Source of the DNA: CAYQMF01 sp964418595 | GTDB lineage: Bacteria; Planctomycetota; UBA1135; UBA2386 | DNA length: 32,488 nucleotides | Assembly: GCA_964418595.1 (NCBI GenBank) | Contig: CAYQMF010000076.1 | Coordinates: 1-32,488, forward strand | Direction: 5' to 3' | Shown here: piece by piece, positions 25,002 through 32,144 of the stretch | Numbering within the stretch: position 1 is the first letter of the stretch | Layout of the letters: each line of letters begins with the position of its first letter | Made by a program: the position numbers and the translations under genes | Notes under the pieces: generated by a model | The model's database searches: none | The model's input: the letters and a program-made list of their open reading frames with translations, nothing else | What the model was told of the DNA's origin: nothing

Positions 25002-25403
25002 TCAGGCGGAGAAGGATGTGCCGCACCCGCAGGTGCCCTTGGCGGTCGGGTTCTGGAACACGAAGCCGCGGTTGAGGAGGCCGTCGTTGAAGTCCAGGAT
25101 CGTGCCGCCCATGAAGAAGTCGCTCTTCTTGTCGACGATCACCCGGATGCCGTGCATCTGGAAGGCCAGGTCGAACTCGGTCGGCCCCTGCTGATCGAAG
25201 TCGAGGACGTAGCTGAATCCGGAGCAGCCGCCGCCCTTGGCGCCGACCCGCACCCAGGTGGTCGCGGCGTCGAAGCCCTGCTCCTGCACCACGCGCTGGA
25301 TCTCCTTGGCCGCGCGCTCCGTGAGGTGCACGCCGCGGCCCTTCTTCGGGGGCTCGAGCGCCGGAGGCGCCGCGGTGTCCCTGTCTTGGTTCTCGGTGCT
25401 CAC
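25002..25403 (-). CDS. iscA: A-type Fe-S carrier protein IscA
   Basis: 133 residues. A-type scaffold/carrier with the three conserved cysteines: Cys60 in GGGCSGFSY and Cys125/Cys127 in GTCGCGTSF. The first 24 residues, low-complexity and Pro/Lys-rich, precede the domain that begins near VHLTERAAKEI. Start GTG 25403 is in a GTGA overlap with iscU. By position in the operon it is iscA; by sequence alone it could be called ErpA-like. Confidence 0.92.
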   Translation of the reverse strand: MSTENQDRDTAAPPALEPPKKGRGVHLTERAAKEIQRVVQEQGFDAATTWVRVGAKGGGCSGFSYVLDFDQQGPTEFDLAFQMHGIRVIVDKKSDFFMGGTILDFNDGLLNRGFVFQNPTAKGTCGCGTSFSA

Positions 25404-25804
25404 GCGGGCGAACCCTTGGCCGAAGCGGCCTGCTTGGCACGGTAGTCGGCGATCGCCGCCTTGATCGCATCCTCGGCCAGCACCGAGCAGTGGATCTTCA
25501 CCGGCGGGAGCGACAGCTCTTCGACGATCTGCGTGTTGGCGATCTTCGCCGCGTCGTCGAGGGTGGTGCCCTTCAGCCACTCGGTGGCGAGCGACGACGA
25601 TGCGATGGCCGAGCCGCACCCGTAGGTCTTGAACTTCGCGTCGACGATCCGCCCGTCGTCGCCGACCTGGATCTGCAGCTTCATCACGTCACCGCACTCG
25701 GGTGCGCCGACGACGCCGGTGCCGACGTCCGGCGCGTTCTTGTCGAGCGCGCCGACGTTGCGGGGGTTGTTGTAGTGGTCGAGGACCTTGTCGCTGTACG
25801 CCAT
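25400..25804 (-). CDS. iscU: Fe-S scaffold protein IscU
   Basis: 134 residues. Conserved scaffold ligands Cys37, Asp39, Cys63 and Cys106, and the HscA-recognition motif LPPVK at 99-103. N-terminal YNNPRNVG matches IscU. Residue positions match those of E. coli IscU. The gene starts 57 nt after the iscS stop, with GGAG about 10 nt upstream of the ATG. Its 3' end overlaps iscA. Confidence 0.97.
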   Translation of the reverse strand: MAYSDKVLDHYNNPRNVGALDKNAPDVGTGVVGAPECGDVMKLQIQVGDDGRIVDAKFKTYGCGSAIASSSLATEWLKGTTLDDAAKIANTQIVEELSLPPVKIHCSVLAEDAIKAAIADYRAKQAASAKGSPA

Positions 25805-25861
25805 GGGATTGTCACTCCGTGTCGATCGTTGCCCGGTGGGTCGAAGGAGGCGGGCACCGCA

Positions 25862-27092
25862 TCAGTGCACCGTCCACTTGACGGTCGAGAGGTCGATGCC
25901 GTCCTGGACCATCTCCCACAGGGGAGACATCTCGCGCAGCCGCACCACCTCCTTGGTCACGCGCTCGGCGACGTAGTCGATCTCCTCCTCGGTGGTGAAC
26001 CGGCCGAGCGAGAAGCGGATCGAGCTGTGCGCGAGTTCGTCCCCGACGCCCAGCGCCTTGAGCACGTAGCTNNNNNNNNNNCGGCTCGAGGCTGGCGGAC
26101 GTGCAGGCCGAGCCCGACGACACCGCGATGTCCTTGATCCCCATGATCAGCGACTCGCCCTCCACGTACGGCAGCGAGATGTTGGTGAGGTGGGGGAGGC
26201 GGCTCTGCGGGTCGCCGTTGACCCTGGCTCCGGCGATGGCCTTCACGAGCCGGGCCTCGAGGCGGTCGCGCAGCGCGCGCAGGCGCGGGATCTCGGTCGC
26301 CTGCAGCTCGCCGACCAGGCGTGCTGCCTCGCCCATGCCGACGATGCCGGGGACGTTGAGGGTGCCGGAACGCATGCCGCGCTCGTGCCCGCCGCCGTCG
26401 AGGATCGGGCTCAGCCGCACGCGGGGGTTCTTGCGCCGCACATAGAGCGCGCCGACGCCCTTGGGTCCGTAGAACTTGTGCGCCGACATGGACAGCAGGT
26501 CCACCTGCAGCGCTTCGACGTCGATGGGCACACGACCCACGCACTGGGTGGCGTCGGTGTGCAGGAGGGTGCCCTTCTCCTTGCAGATCGCCCCGATCGC
26601 GGCGATCGGGTGCACGGTGCCGATCTCGTTGTTGGCCATCATCACCGAGACCAGGATCGTCTTGTCGGTGATCACCGCGCGCAGCGCGTCGAGATCGATG
26701 TGGCCCAGTTCGTCGACCGTGAGGAACGTGGCGCGGTAGCCGAGGGCTTCGAGGTGCTTGATCGGATCGATCACCGCCTTGTGCTCGGTGACGACCGAGA
26801 TGAGATGGTCGCCCTTCTCGCGGTACATCTCGGCCACGCCCTTGATGGCCAGGTTGTTGGCCTCGGTCGCGCCGCTGGTCCAGAGGATCTCCTTGGGATT
26901 GGCGCCGATGACCGCGGCGACCTGCTCGCGCGCACTCTCGACGGCGGCCTCCGCGGTCCAGCCGAACGCGTGGCTACGACTCGCGGCGTTGCCGAACTGC
27001 TCACCGAAGAACGGGAGCATCCGCTCCAGGACGCGGGGGTCGACCCGGGTCGTCGCGCTGTTGTCGCAGTAGATCGGGAACGAGAGCGTCAT
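25862..27092 (-). CDS. iscS: Cysteine desulfurase IscS, interrupted by an N run
   Basis: PLP enzyme that provides sulfur from cysteine for the IscU scaffold and tRNA thiolation. Two coding parts are joined across the N run at 26072-26081: residues 1-337 (27092-26082) and a 69-residue C-terminal part (26071-25862), giving 406 residues, close to the 404 of E. coli IscS. PLP contacts are His104, Asn155, Asp180 and the Schiff-base Lys206 (SAHKFYGPK). The catalytic Cys330 is in SSGSACTSAS. The C-terminal part has the expected SYVLKALGVGDELAHSSIRF opening and WEMVQDGIDL tail. As sequenced, the 10 N shift the frame, but removing them gives SLEP-SYVL exactly as in the family, so the gene is probably intact. 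ATG 27092 overlaps the iscR stop (ATGA). Confidence 0.95.
26072..26081. other. Assembly gap of 10 N inside iscS
   Basis: Ten undetermined bases sit inside iscS. The codon before the gap (CCG, Pro) and the codon after it (AGC, Ser) are adjacent in IscS proteins (SLEPSYVL), so the most likely true gap is zero bases, or a multiple of three if there is a lineage insertion. The run of 10 is then an arbitrary contig-joining spacer and causes an artificial frame shift. Confidence 0.9.
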
Positions 27093-27598
27093 CGGCGATC
27101 CTCCTCGCTCGACCCGTTGGCGAGCGCGCCATGCGTCGGCGCGCCGGCGGTCGCGAAGTCGCACAGTTCCGGCAGGCGGATCGTCTCGAACATGCTGGTG
27201 ATTCGCTCGTGCACGCGTCGCATCGGACTGCGCGAGTGGCAGAGGCAGGTGAGGGCGCAGGCCTCGGTCTCGCCGGTCAGGTTCGTGACCAGGTCGCTTG
27301 CGCAATCGACGAGCACGAACGGGCCCTCGACCGCGGCGAGGATGTCCTTCAGGCTGATGTCTTCCGGCGCGCGCAGGAGTCGGTACCCCCCGTTCACCCC
27401 GCGCTCGGACTCGAGGAGGCCAGCGCGGGCGAGATCCTTGAGCAGGTTCGCGACCACGGATCGGTTCAGGTTGGCGCGGTCGGCGAGGTCCTGCGCGCTG
27501 ACCACCGGCGTCGGCCCGTCTCCCGTGGCCACGGCGTGCGCAGCCAGTTGGCCCATGACGAAGACCGCGTAGTCGGCTTTCTTGGAGAGGCGGATCAT
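27089..27598 (-). CDS. iscR: Rrf2-family Fe-S-sensing regulator (IscR-like)
   Basis: 169 residues. N-terminal winged helix-turn-helix (LSKKADYAVFVM at 4-15, NLNRSVVANLLKDLARAGLL at 43-62, GGYRL at 70-74), then the cysteine-containing region. The cysteines are Cys99, Cys114, Cys118 and Cys120, with one more at Cys146. The CALTCLC spacing differs from the C-x5-C-x5-C of E. coli IscR, so which residues ligate a [2Fe-2S] cluster, and whether it is an IscR or another Rrf2 sensor, is open. It is first in the isc operon and divergent from ygfZ, so it probably autoregulates both promoters in the 119-nt gap. ATG 27598 lies just past a good -35/-10 pair. Confidence 0.85.
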   Translation of the reverse strand: MIRLSKKADYAVFVMGQLAAHAVATGDGPTPVVSAQDLADRANLNRSVVANLLKDLARAGLLESERGVNGGYRLLRAPEDISLKDILAAVEGPFVLVDCASDLVTNLTGETEACALTCLCHSRSPMRRVHERITSMFETIRLPELCDFATAGAPTHGALANGSSEEDRR

Positions 27599-27610
27599 GG
27601 CGAGGCCGCG

Positions 27611-27639
27611 AAACTAGCTCTGGATCGGTGCTCTTTCAA
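27611..27639 (-). promoter_or_regulatory. Promoter of the isc operon
   Basis: On the minus strand, -35 TTGAAA (27639-27634), a 17-bp spacer, and -10 TAGTTT (27616-27611). The -10 is 12 nt from the iscR ATG, leaving a leader of about 5 nt. This is the strongest sigma-70-type promoter in the window. Confidence 0.7.
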
Positions 27640-27676
27640 CGAGCCTGAAGAGAAAAGAGCCCGTGGATGGTGCCAT

Positions 27677-27705
27677 TTGTTGTGACCACCCTGGTCGGCT
27701 AAGCA
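27677..27705 (+). promoter_or_regulatory. Promoter of ygfZ
   Basis: -35 TTGTTG (27677-27682), a 17-bp spacer, -10 TAAGCA (27700-27705) within GGCTAAGCA. The ygfZ ATG is 12 nt downstream, the same short-leader spacing as in iscR. It lies back to back with the isc promoter. Confidence 0.5.
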
Positions 27706-27717
27706 AGCCGCCTTCCC

Positions 27718-28617
27718 ATGAAGACTTGTGCTGATCTACTCGGCCCGGAGCTGGCAGCCGCGACCGTCTCGATCGACGACGCGCCGTTTGCGCTCATCGC
27801 CCTGCGGGGCCCGGACGCCGGCGACTTCCTGCATCGCTTGTGCTCGCAAGACGTGGCGGCGATGGCCGTTGGCAAGGCCCTTCCCGCCGCGTTCCTGACG
27901 GCGAAGGGCAAGCTCGAGTCGGTGGGTCGGATCGCGCGCCTCGGCGATCGTTGGCTGGTGGAGGCGCAGGCCCACGAGCGCGAGAAGGTCGCGGCCCTGC
28001 TGGAGCGGTACCACTTCGCGGAGAAGCTTGCGATCGACCCGCCGTCCGACCTCATCTGTGCGATGGTGTTGGGGCCGGGGGCAGCGGACGGCCATGAGGT
28101 CGACGCGGCGCAGGGGCACGACGAGGTGATGGCCTTGAGCGGCGCGAGGCGCGGTCTCCGTTGGGTTCGAACCTATCGGCCGCGCGGGACGGCGGCGCCC
28201 GCGTCTGCCTGGCCGCGCGCGGGCGTCGCAGAGTGGCACCTCCGCCGAATCGCCGCGGGCATCCCGTGGATGGGGGTCGACGCGGACGGCTCGACGTTGG
28301 CGATGGAAGCCGCGCTCGACGATCACATCTCGACGACGAAGGGTTGCTACACGGGGCAGGAGATCGTCGCGCGCATCCAGACGTACGGCCACGTCAATCG
28401 CGGCCTCTCCCGGTTGGTGATCGACGGCATTGGGGCGGTGGCGCCGGGAACGAGCATCGAAGACGACGATGGCATCGCGGTGGGCCGCGCATTGAGTGTC
28501 ATGGACGTCCCGATGGCATCGCGTCGCCTCGCCCTCGGCTACCTTCCTCGTGAGTTCTGTCGAGCCGGCGTGGTGCTCCGCCTCGAGGATGGCTCGGCCG
28601 TGCACGTCGTGCCCTAG
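27718..28617 (+). CDS. ygfZ: YgfZ/GcvT-family Fe-S assembly factor
   Basis: 299 residues. Folate-binding-family protein (IBA57/COG0354) that helps maturation of certain Fe-S enzymes. The signature is KGCYTGQEIVARIQTYGHVN near 208-227, with the conserved Cys210. N-terminal LRGPDAGDFLHRLCSQDV is the GcvT-like start. Divergent placement next to the isc operon supports a Fe-S role. It may also bind THF, linking to the folate genes, but the family's folate requirement varies. Start ATG 27718; stop at 28617. Confidence 0.92.
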   Translation: MKTCADLLGPELAAATVSIDDAPFALIALRGPDAGDFLHRLCSQDVAAMAVGKALPAAFLTAKGKLESVGRIARLGDRWLVEAQAHEREKVAALLERYHFAEKLAIDPPSDLICAMVLGPGAADGHEVDAAQGHDEVMALSGARRGLRWVRTYRPRGTAAPASAWPRAGVAEWHLRRIAAGIPWMGVDADGSTLAMEAALDDHISTTKGCYTGQEIVARIQTYGHVNRGLSRLVIDGIGAVAPGTSIEDDDGIAVGRALSVMDVPMASRRLALGYLPREFCRAGVVLRLEDGSAVHVVP

Positions 28618-28685
28618 CGCGCACATCGGGGAACACCTCGTGGCGAAGCGGACGTCCCACGCATCGTGAGAGCCGGTGCGTCGGG

Positions 28686-28691
28686 TATTCT
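28686..28691 (+). promoter_or_regulatory. Possible -10 element of secreted paralogue B
   Basis: GGGTATTCTCGTG carries a TATTCT hexamer, giving a leader of about 59 nt. No good -35 is seen. The 139-nt gap 28618-28756 holds this element and the palindrome at 28743-28752; nothing else is recognisable. Confidence 0.35.
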
Positions 28692-28742
28692 CGTGCGCCG
28701 GCGGTGTCCGACCGTCGATTCCTCTTCCCCCCTCTCTTTCGC

Positions 28743-28752
28743 TTACGCGTAA
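28743..28752. promoter_or_regulatory. 10-bp perfect palindrome before secreted paralogue B
   Basis: TTACGCGTAA is a perfect 10-bp palindrome ending 4 nt before the ATG at 28757. AT-rich palindromes are rare in this GC-rich window. It overlaps the expected ribosome-binding region, so a repressor bound here would block translation or transcription elongation. A role is not shown. Confidence 0.4.
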
Positions 28753-28756
28753 ACTC

Positions 28757-29896
28757 ATGCGACACCTGCTCGCCATCGCGGCCCTCGGCGCCGCCCTCCC
28801 TGCCCAGGCCCTCGTCAGCATCGGCGACGGCAACACCAACTTCAGCATCTCGTCGTACCCCACAGCCACCAACTCGGCGGCCGGTCTCGGCAACTTCGGC
28901 GCCAACGGAGTGGATCACCTGTACCAGAACTGGTGGTACTACTCCGTTTCCGGGGACACCACCGGGTCCGCGTTCAACAACTCCGGCGGTCAGCTCACGA
29001 TGACTCCGGATCCCGACGGGCGGTCCGCGACCCTGGCGTGGGCGAACGTCGATGGGCGCAACTTCGCGGCGCGGCTCGTGAGCTGCGTCTACTCCACGAG
29101 TTCGACGACCGGCGTGTGCACGCAGACGATGTCGATCACGAACAACACGGGCGGCGCGCTCGGGATCAACATCTACAACTACACGGACTTCGACGTGAGC
29201 CAGACTGCGGGCGGCGACTCGGCTGCGCAGATCCCGAACGGCACCACCGGGCAACAGATGGTGACCGACGGGACCACCAACGCGACGGCGTACTTCATGG
29301 CTGAGGGCTTCCTCGGGTACGAGGTCGCTGCGTTCGCCGGCCTCCGCACGAACATCCTGAACGGCTTCAACGGCGCCGCCTATCCGCTGAACAACAGCGG
29401 CCTGCCGTTCGGGCCCGGCGACTACACCGGCGCCTACCAGTGGGCCGTCGCGATTCCGCCCGGCGCGACCGCGCACTTCCGGATCATCCTCGCCGACGGC
29501 GTCATCCCCGTGTCGCAGAACGTCGCTGGCGCGGTCCCCTACGGCGTCGCCAAGGCAGGCACTCCCGGCTTCCCGACGTGGAGCCTGCAGCGTCCGTTCG
29601 CCGGTTCCCGGCCGAACCTCGAGATCCGCAATGGTCTCACCGGCGCTTCGCCGCTGCTGATGATCGGCGCGTCGCAGCTCAACCTGCCCTTCCCGCCCTT
29701 CGGCACGGTGTACGTCAACCCGCTCCTCACGATCTCGATGCCGGCGTTCAGTGCGGCGGGATTGTCGTCGATCCCGATCCCGGTGCCGATGACCCGGCAG
29801 GGTGGCGCCTTCTTCCAAGCGTTCTGGGCCGACCCCGCGGCGTCGAATGGCATCGTGCACACCGAGGGCCTGACCTGGGTGATCGGTAGCTACTGA
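28757..29896 (+). CDS. Secreted protein of unknown function, paralogue B
   Basis: 379 residues, paralogous to the protein at 21051. The start is ATG 28757, where a Sec signal peptide begins (LPA|Q cleavage inferred, 16/17). The shared NWWYYSVSGDTTGSAF block falls at 58-73 as in paralogue A, followed by matching blocks LPFGPGDYTG, YGVAKAGTPGFPTW, RPFAGSRPNLEIRNGLTGAS, FPPFGTVYV and HTEGLTWVIGSY. The central region is rich in Asn/Thr (for example SITNNTGG), pointing to an extracellular fold. It lacks most of the cysteines of paralogue A, so disulfides are not a family requirement. Its stop overlaps the convergent cupin gene by 7 nt. Function unknown. Confidence 0.83.
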   Translation: MRHLLAIAALGAALPAQALVSIGDGNTNFSISSYPTATNSAAGLGNFGANGVDHLYQNWWYYSVSGDTTGSAFNNSGGQLTMTPDPDGRSATLAWANVDGRNFAARLVSCVYSTSSTTGVCTQTMSITNNTGGALGINIYNYTDFDVSQTAGGDSAAQIPNGTTGQQMVTDGTTNATAYFMAEGFLGYEVAAFAGLRTNILNGFNGAAYPLNNSGLPFGPGDYTGAYQWAVAIPPGATAHFRIILADGVIPVSQNVAGAVPYGVAKAGTPGFPTWSLQRPFAGSRPNLEIRNGLTGASPLLMIGASQLNLPFPPFGTVYVNPLLTISMPAFSAAGLSSIPIPVPMTRQGGAFFQAFWADPAASNGIVHTEGLTWVIGSY

Positions 29897-30693
29897 GAAC
29901 CCGGCGTGGGTGTGGTCTTCGGCCATGCCCACGCGCAGACCACGAGCGCCGCGCCGCCGCCGGCGCTGACGCGCGGCGGCGAGGCCGCGGCGGTGAGGAA
30001 CACCGCGTCGCCGCGCACCGTCGTGCCGCCATCGGCGCCGTGGATCTCCGCGCCCTGCGGCGCACGCACGAAGATGGCGAGGTCACCCGTCGCGGGCGGT
30101 GAGCCCACATCGGGACGCGGCTCGAAGGTCGTGTGCGGGGCGACGACCGCTTCGTCGAGCCGGAGCGCCAGCGCCTTGAAGCTCGTCGCGAAGACGCGCT
30201 CGACCGGCGTGCCCCCGATGTCGTGCCGCACGATGGCACGCGGCAGCACCGCCTCCGGGGCTGAGGGAAACCGCTCCAGCAGCTCCCACGTGCCGGTGCG
30301 CGCGTCGAACGCCTTGCCGCTGCCCGCGAGCGGCAGGAGCGGCCGCATCTGCGGCGGCGCCTCGGCCGCGGGCGGGAGCTCCGGGCGACGGCAGCTCACG
30401 AGGAGCAACTCGCCGTCGCCGACGGCTTGAACCGGCGTGTCGGGGGGCAGGTACAGCGCGCAGGGGCGACCGTCGAATGGAGTCGCGCGCCGGCCCCGCT
30501 GCGCCCAGCTCCCCGACCCCGCTGCCAGATCGAAGGTCCCGCCGAGGATCAGCAGCGCCGACTCTTCGCCCGGCGGAGTCTTCACCCGGAACTCACCGCG
30601 CACGGTCGCGAGTTGCAGGCCGCGGAACCAGGCGCGCGTCGCATCGCGCGCGTCGCGTTGGCCGCCCTGCTGACACCACTGGACTTCGCGCAT
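29890..30693 (-). CDS. Cupin-fold protein resembling IolB/KduI sugar isomerases
   Basis: 267 residues. The first half has GEESALLILGGTFDLAAG, a TPFDGRPCALYLPPDTPVQA segment and LLLVSCRRPELP, an order reminiscent of the IolB/KduI (5-deoxy-glucuronate isomerase / 4-deoxy-L-threo-5-hexosulose-uronate ketol-isomerase) bicupin family. The C-terminal half is a second cupin-like half ending near CAWAWPKTTP. The metal-binding histidines typical of active enzymes are not obvious. The ATG at 30693 overlaps the prolyl-isomerase stop (TGATG), so it is translated with that gene. The C-terminus overlaps paralogue B by 7 nt. No inositol or uronate pathway genes are nearby, so the function is uncertain. Confidence 0.5.
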   Translation of the reverse strand: MREVQWCQQGGQRDARDATRAWFRGLQLATVRGEFRVKTPPGEESALLILGGTFDLAAGSGSWAQRGRRATPFDGRPCALYLPPDTPVQAVGDGELLLVSCRRPELPPAAEAPPQMRPLLPLAGSGKAFDARTGTWELLERFPSAPEAVLPRAIVRHDIGGTPVERVFATSFKALALRLDEAVVAPHTTFEPRPDVGSPPATGDLAIFVRAPQGAEIHGADGGTTVRGDAVFLTAAASPPRVSAGGGAALVVCAWAWPKTTPTPGSQ

Positions 30694-32036
30694 CAGCTGC
30701 CCTCGACGAAGCGGAGGTCGGCGCGCGCGAGCAGCTCCCGATACAGCTCCTCCTCCAACGCATCGGTGAGGCGCGCTTGCAGCGTAGCGCGGTCGGGATC
30801 GGCCTCGATCGCCCGGACACGCGCGAGGCACACTCCGTCGTCGACCACGATCGTCTCACTCATCGCGTTGACCTTGGCGGCGAACGCCCACGCGAGCACC
30901 GCCGGGGGAAGCCGCGTGCTCACGGCGTGGTGCCATCCGGCGTTGCCCCCGTTCATCTTCGTGCGCGGGTCCTCGCTGTGGATGCGGGCCAGCGTGGAGA
31001 AGGGCTTCTGCGGCGAGACCTCGGCGCGGATCTTCTCGAGTTCCTCGCGCGCGCGCTCGAAGGTGCGCGGGATGAGCGGGTTGGGCGTGGCGGTGGCGCG
31101 CAGCCACAGGACCTCGATCTGGCGGCGGGCGCCGAACCGGCCAAGGAAGCCGGCGGTGTCCGCGGCGAGCCGCTCGGTGAGGATCTTGGCCGGATCGCGC
31201 GCCTCCACGAGCGCGCGGGCGATGATCTGCGCGCGCACCACCGGCGACTCCAGCAGACCCGCCTCGTCCGTTCCCAGCGCTTCCAGCACGGAGTCGAAGT
31301 CGACCGCCTGCGTGGCGTCGGTCTCCGCGCGCGCGCGGATCTTCTGCACCATCTCCTCACGCTGCTCGCGCGTGACGGCGATCCCCTTCGCGGCCGCCTC
31401 GGCGTCGAGCATCCGGCGAAGGACCACCTGGCGGGCGAAGCGCTGGCGCTCCGCGGGCGCCGCCCGGGCGGCGAGGATCCGACCGAGGTCCAGCTCCGTC
31501 AGCGTCGTGGCCCCGACCCGTGCGACGACGCCGGCCGGCAGCGCCGCGGCGTCGGTGACGATCGCGTTGGTCTGCTTGGCATCCTTGAGCCACAGCTCCC
31601 GGTACTCGTTGGTCACGCGGCTCGCGTCCGAGAGGCTGAGCGACGCCATCACCAGGCGGTCGAGCGCCAGCGTGAGCGTCGTGTAGTCGGTCAGCTCCTG
31701 GTCGGTGACCCCGCGACCCTCCAGGAACTTCGCGGGGTCCTGTCCCTGCTCGGCGAGCTTCGCCTTGTAGGTGGCGATCTGGGCGGCGACCTCGCCCGGC
31801 TTGGGGAAGCAACCGTTGGCCTCCGCGGCGGTGCGCACGAGGTGCAGGTCGATCAGGTGCTGGATGGTCTCCTGACCGCGCGTCGTGCGGCGGAAGCGCG
31901 GCGCCATCTCCAGCGCGATGTCGTCCGTGGTCACGGACCGGGTCTCGCCGTCGATGACGTAGTGCGCGACCGGGCGACGGTCCTGCGCGACCAGCGAGGC
32001 GACAAGGCAGGTGCTGACGACAGCGGCGTGGATCAC
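30693..32036 (-). CDS. Secreted parvulin-type peptidylprolyl isomerase (SurA/PrsA-like)
   Basis: 447 residues from GTG 32036. An N-terminal signal peptide (MIHAAVVSTCLVASLVA|Q) precedes helical chaperone-like regions (about 40-300, for example TTLTELDLGRILAARAAPAE, which resembles SurA_N). A parvulin domain follows at about 305-415, with IHSEDPRTKMNGGNAGW as the diagnostic parvulin core. This fits an exported folding chaperone for envelope proteins. The GTG is preferred because the TATAAA -10 lies exactly 7 nt upstream and the signal peptide starts right at it. In-frame starts further out (up to 32210) would lie beyond that promoter. It is coupled to the cupin gene by a TGATG overlap. Confidence 0.85.
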   Translation of the reverse strand: MIHAAVVSTCLVASLVAQDRRPVAHYVIDGETRSVTTDDIALEMAPRFRRTTRGQETIQHLIDLHLVRTAAEANGCFPKPGEVAAQIATYKAKLAEQGQDPAKFLEGRGVTDQELTDYTTLTLALDRLVMASLSLSDASRVTNEYRELWLKDAKQTNAIVTDAAALPAGVVARVGATTLTELDLGRILAARAAPAERQRFARQVVLRRMLDAEAAAKGIAVTREQREEMVQKIRARAETDATQAVDFDSVLEALGTDEAGLLESPVVRAQIIARALVEARDPAKILTERLAADTAGFLGRFGARRQIEVLWLRATATPNPLIPRTFERAREELEKIRAEVSPQKPFSTLARIHSEDPRTKMNGGNAGWHHAVSTRLPPAVLAWAFAAKVNAMSETIVVDDGVCLARVRAIEADPDRATLQARLTDALEEELYRELLARADLRFVEGS

Positions 32037-32043
32037 GCGGGGG

Positions 32044-32049
32044 TTTATA
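32044..32049 (-). promoter_or_regulatory. -10 element (TATAAA) for a leaderless prolyl-isomerase transcript
   Basis: On the minus strand, GCTATAAA is followed by 7 nt (CCCCCGC) and the GTG at 32036. TATAAA is the closest match to consensus of the leaderless set. A GTGGCTCTCCG string lies 5 nt upstream, reminiscent of the GTGGCTA context elsewhere. Confidence 0.6.
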
Positions 32050-32126
32050 GCAACGGAGAGCCACGGTGACCGCGTCGAGACGCGGCCAAATCCTCCGCCG
32101 CGCTGCCTGGCGGGCGCACGCGGCGG

Positions 32127-32132
32127 CATAAT
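32127..32132 (+). promoter_or_regulatory. Probable -10 element of maeB
   Basis: GGCATAAT gives a CATAAT hexamer 12 nt before the ATG at 32145, the same short spacing as in iscR and ygfZ. The divergent gap to the prolyl-isomerase is 108 nt and holds both promoters. No -35 was found. Confidence 0.45.
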
Positions 32133-32144
32133 GCGCGGCCGCAC

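Noticed and set aside
25812..27305. A single long minus-strand frame through the N run suggesting a 497-residue protein or a frameshifted iscS
   Set aside because: After the N run this frame gives Arg-rich text, while the +1-shifted frame gives the genuine IscS C-terminus. The frame shift comes from the 10-N spacer.
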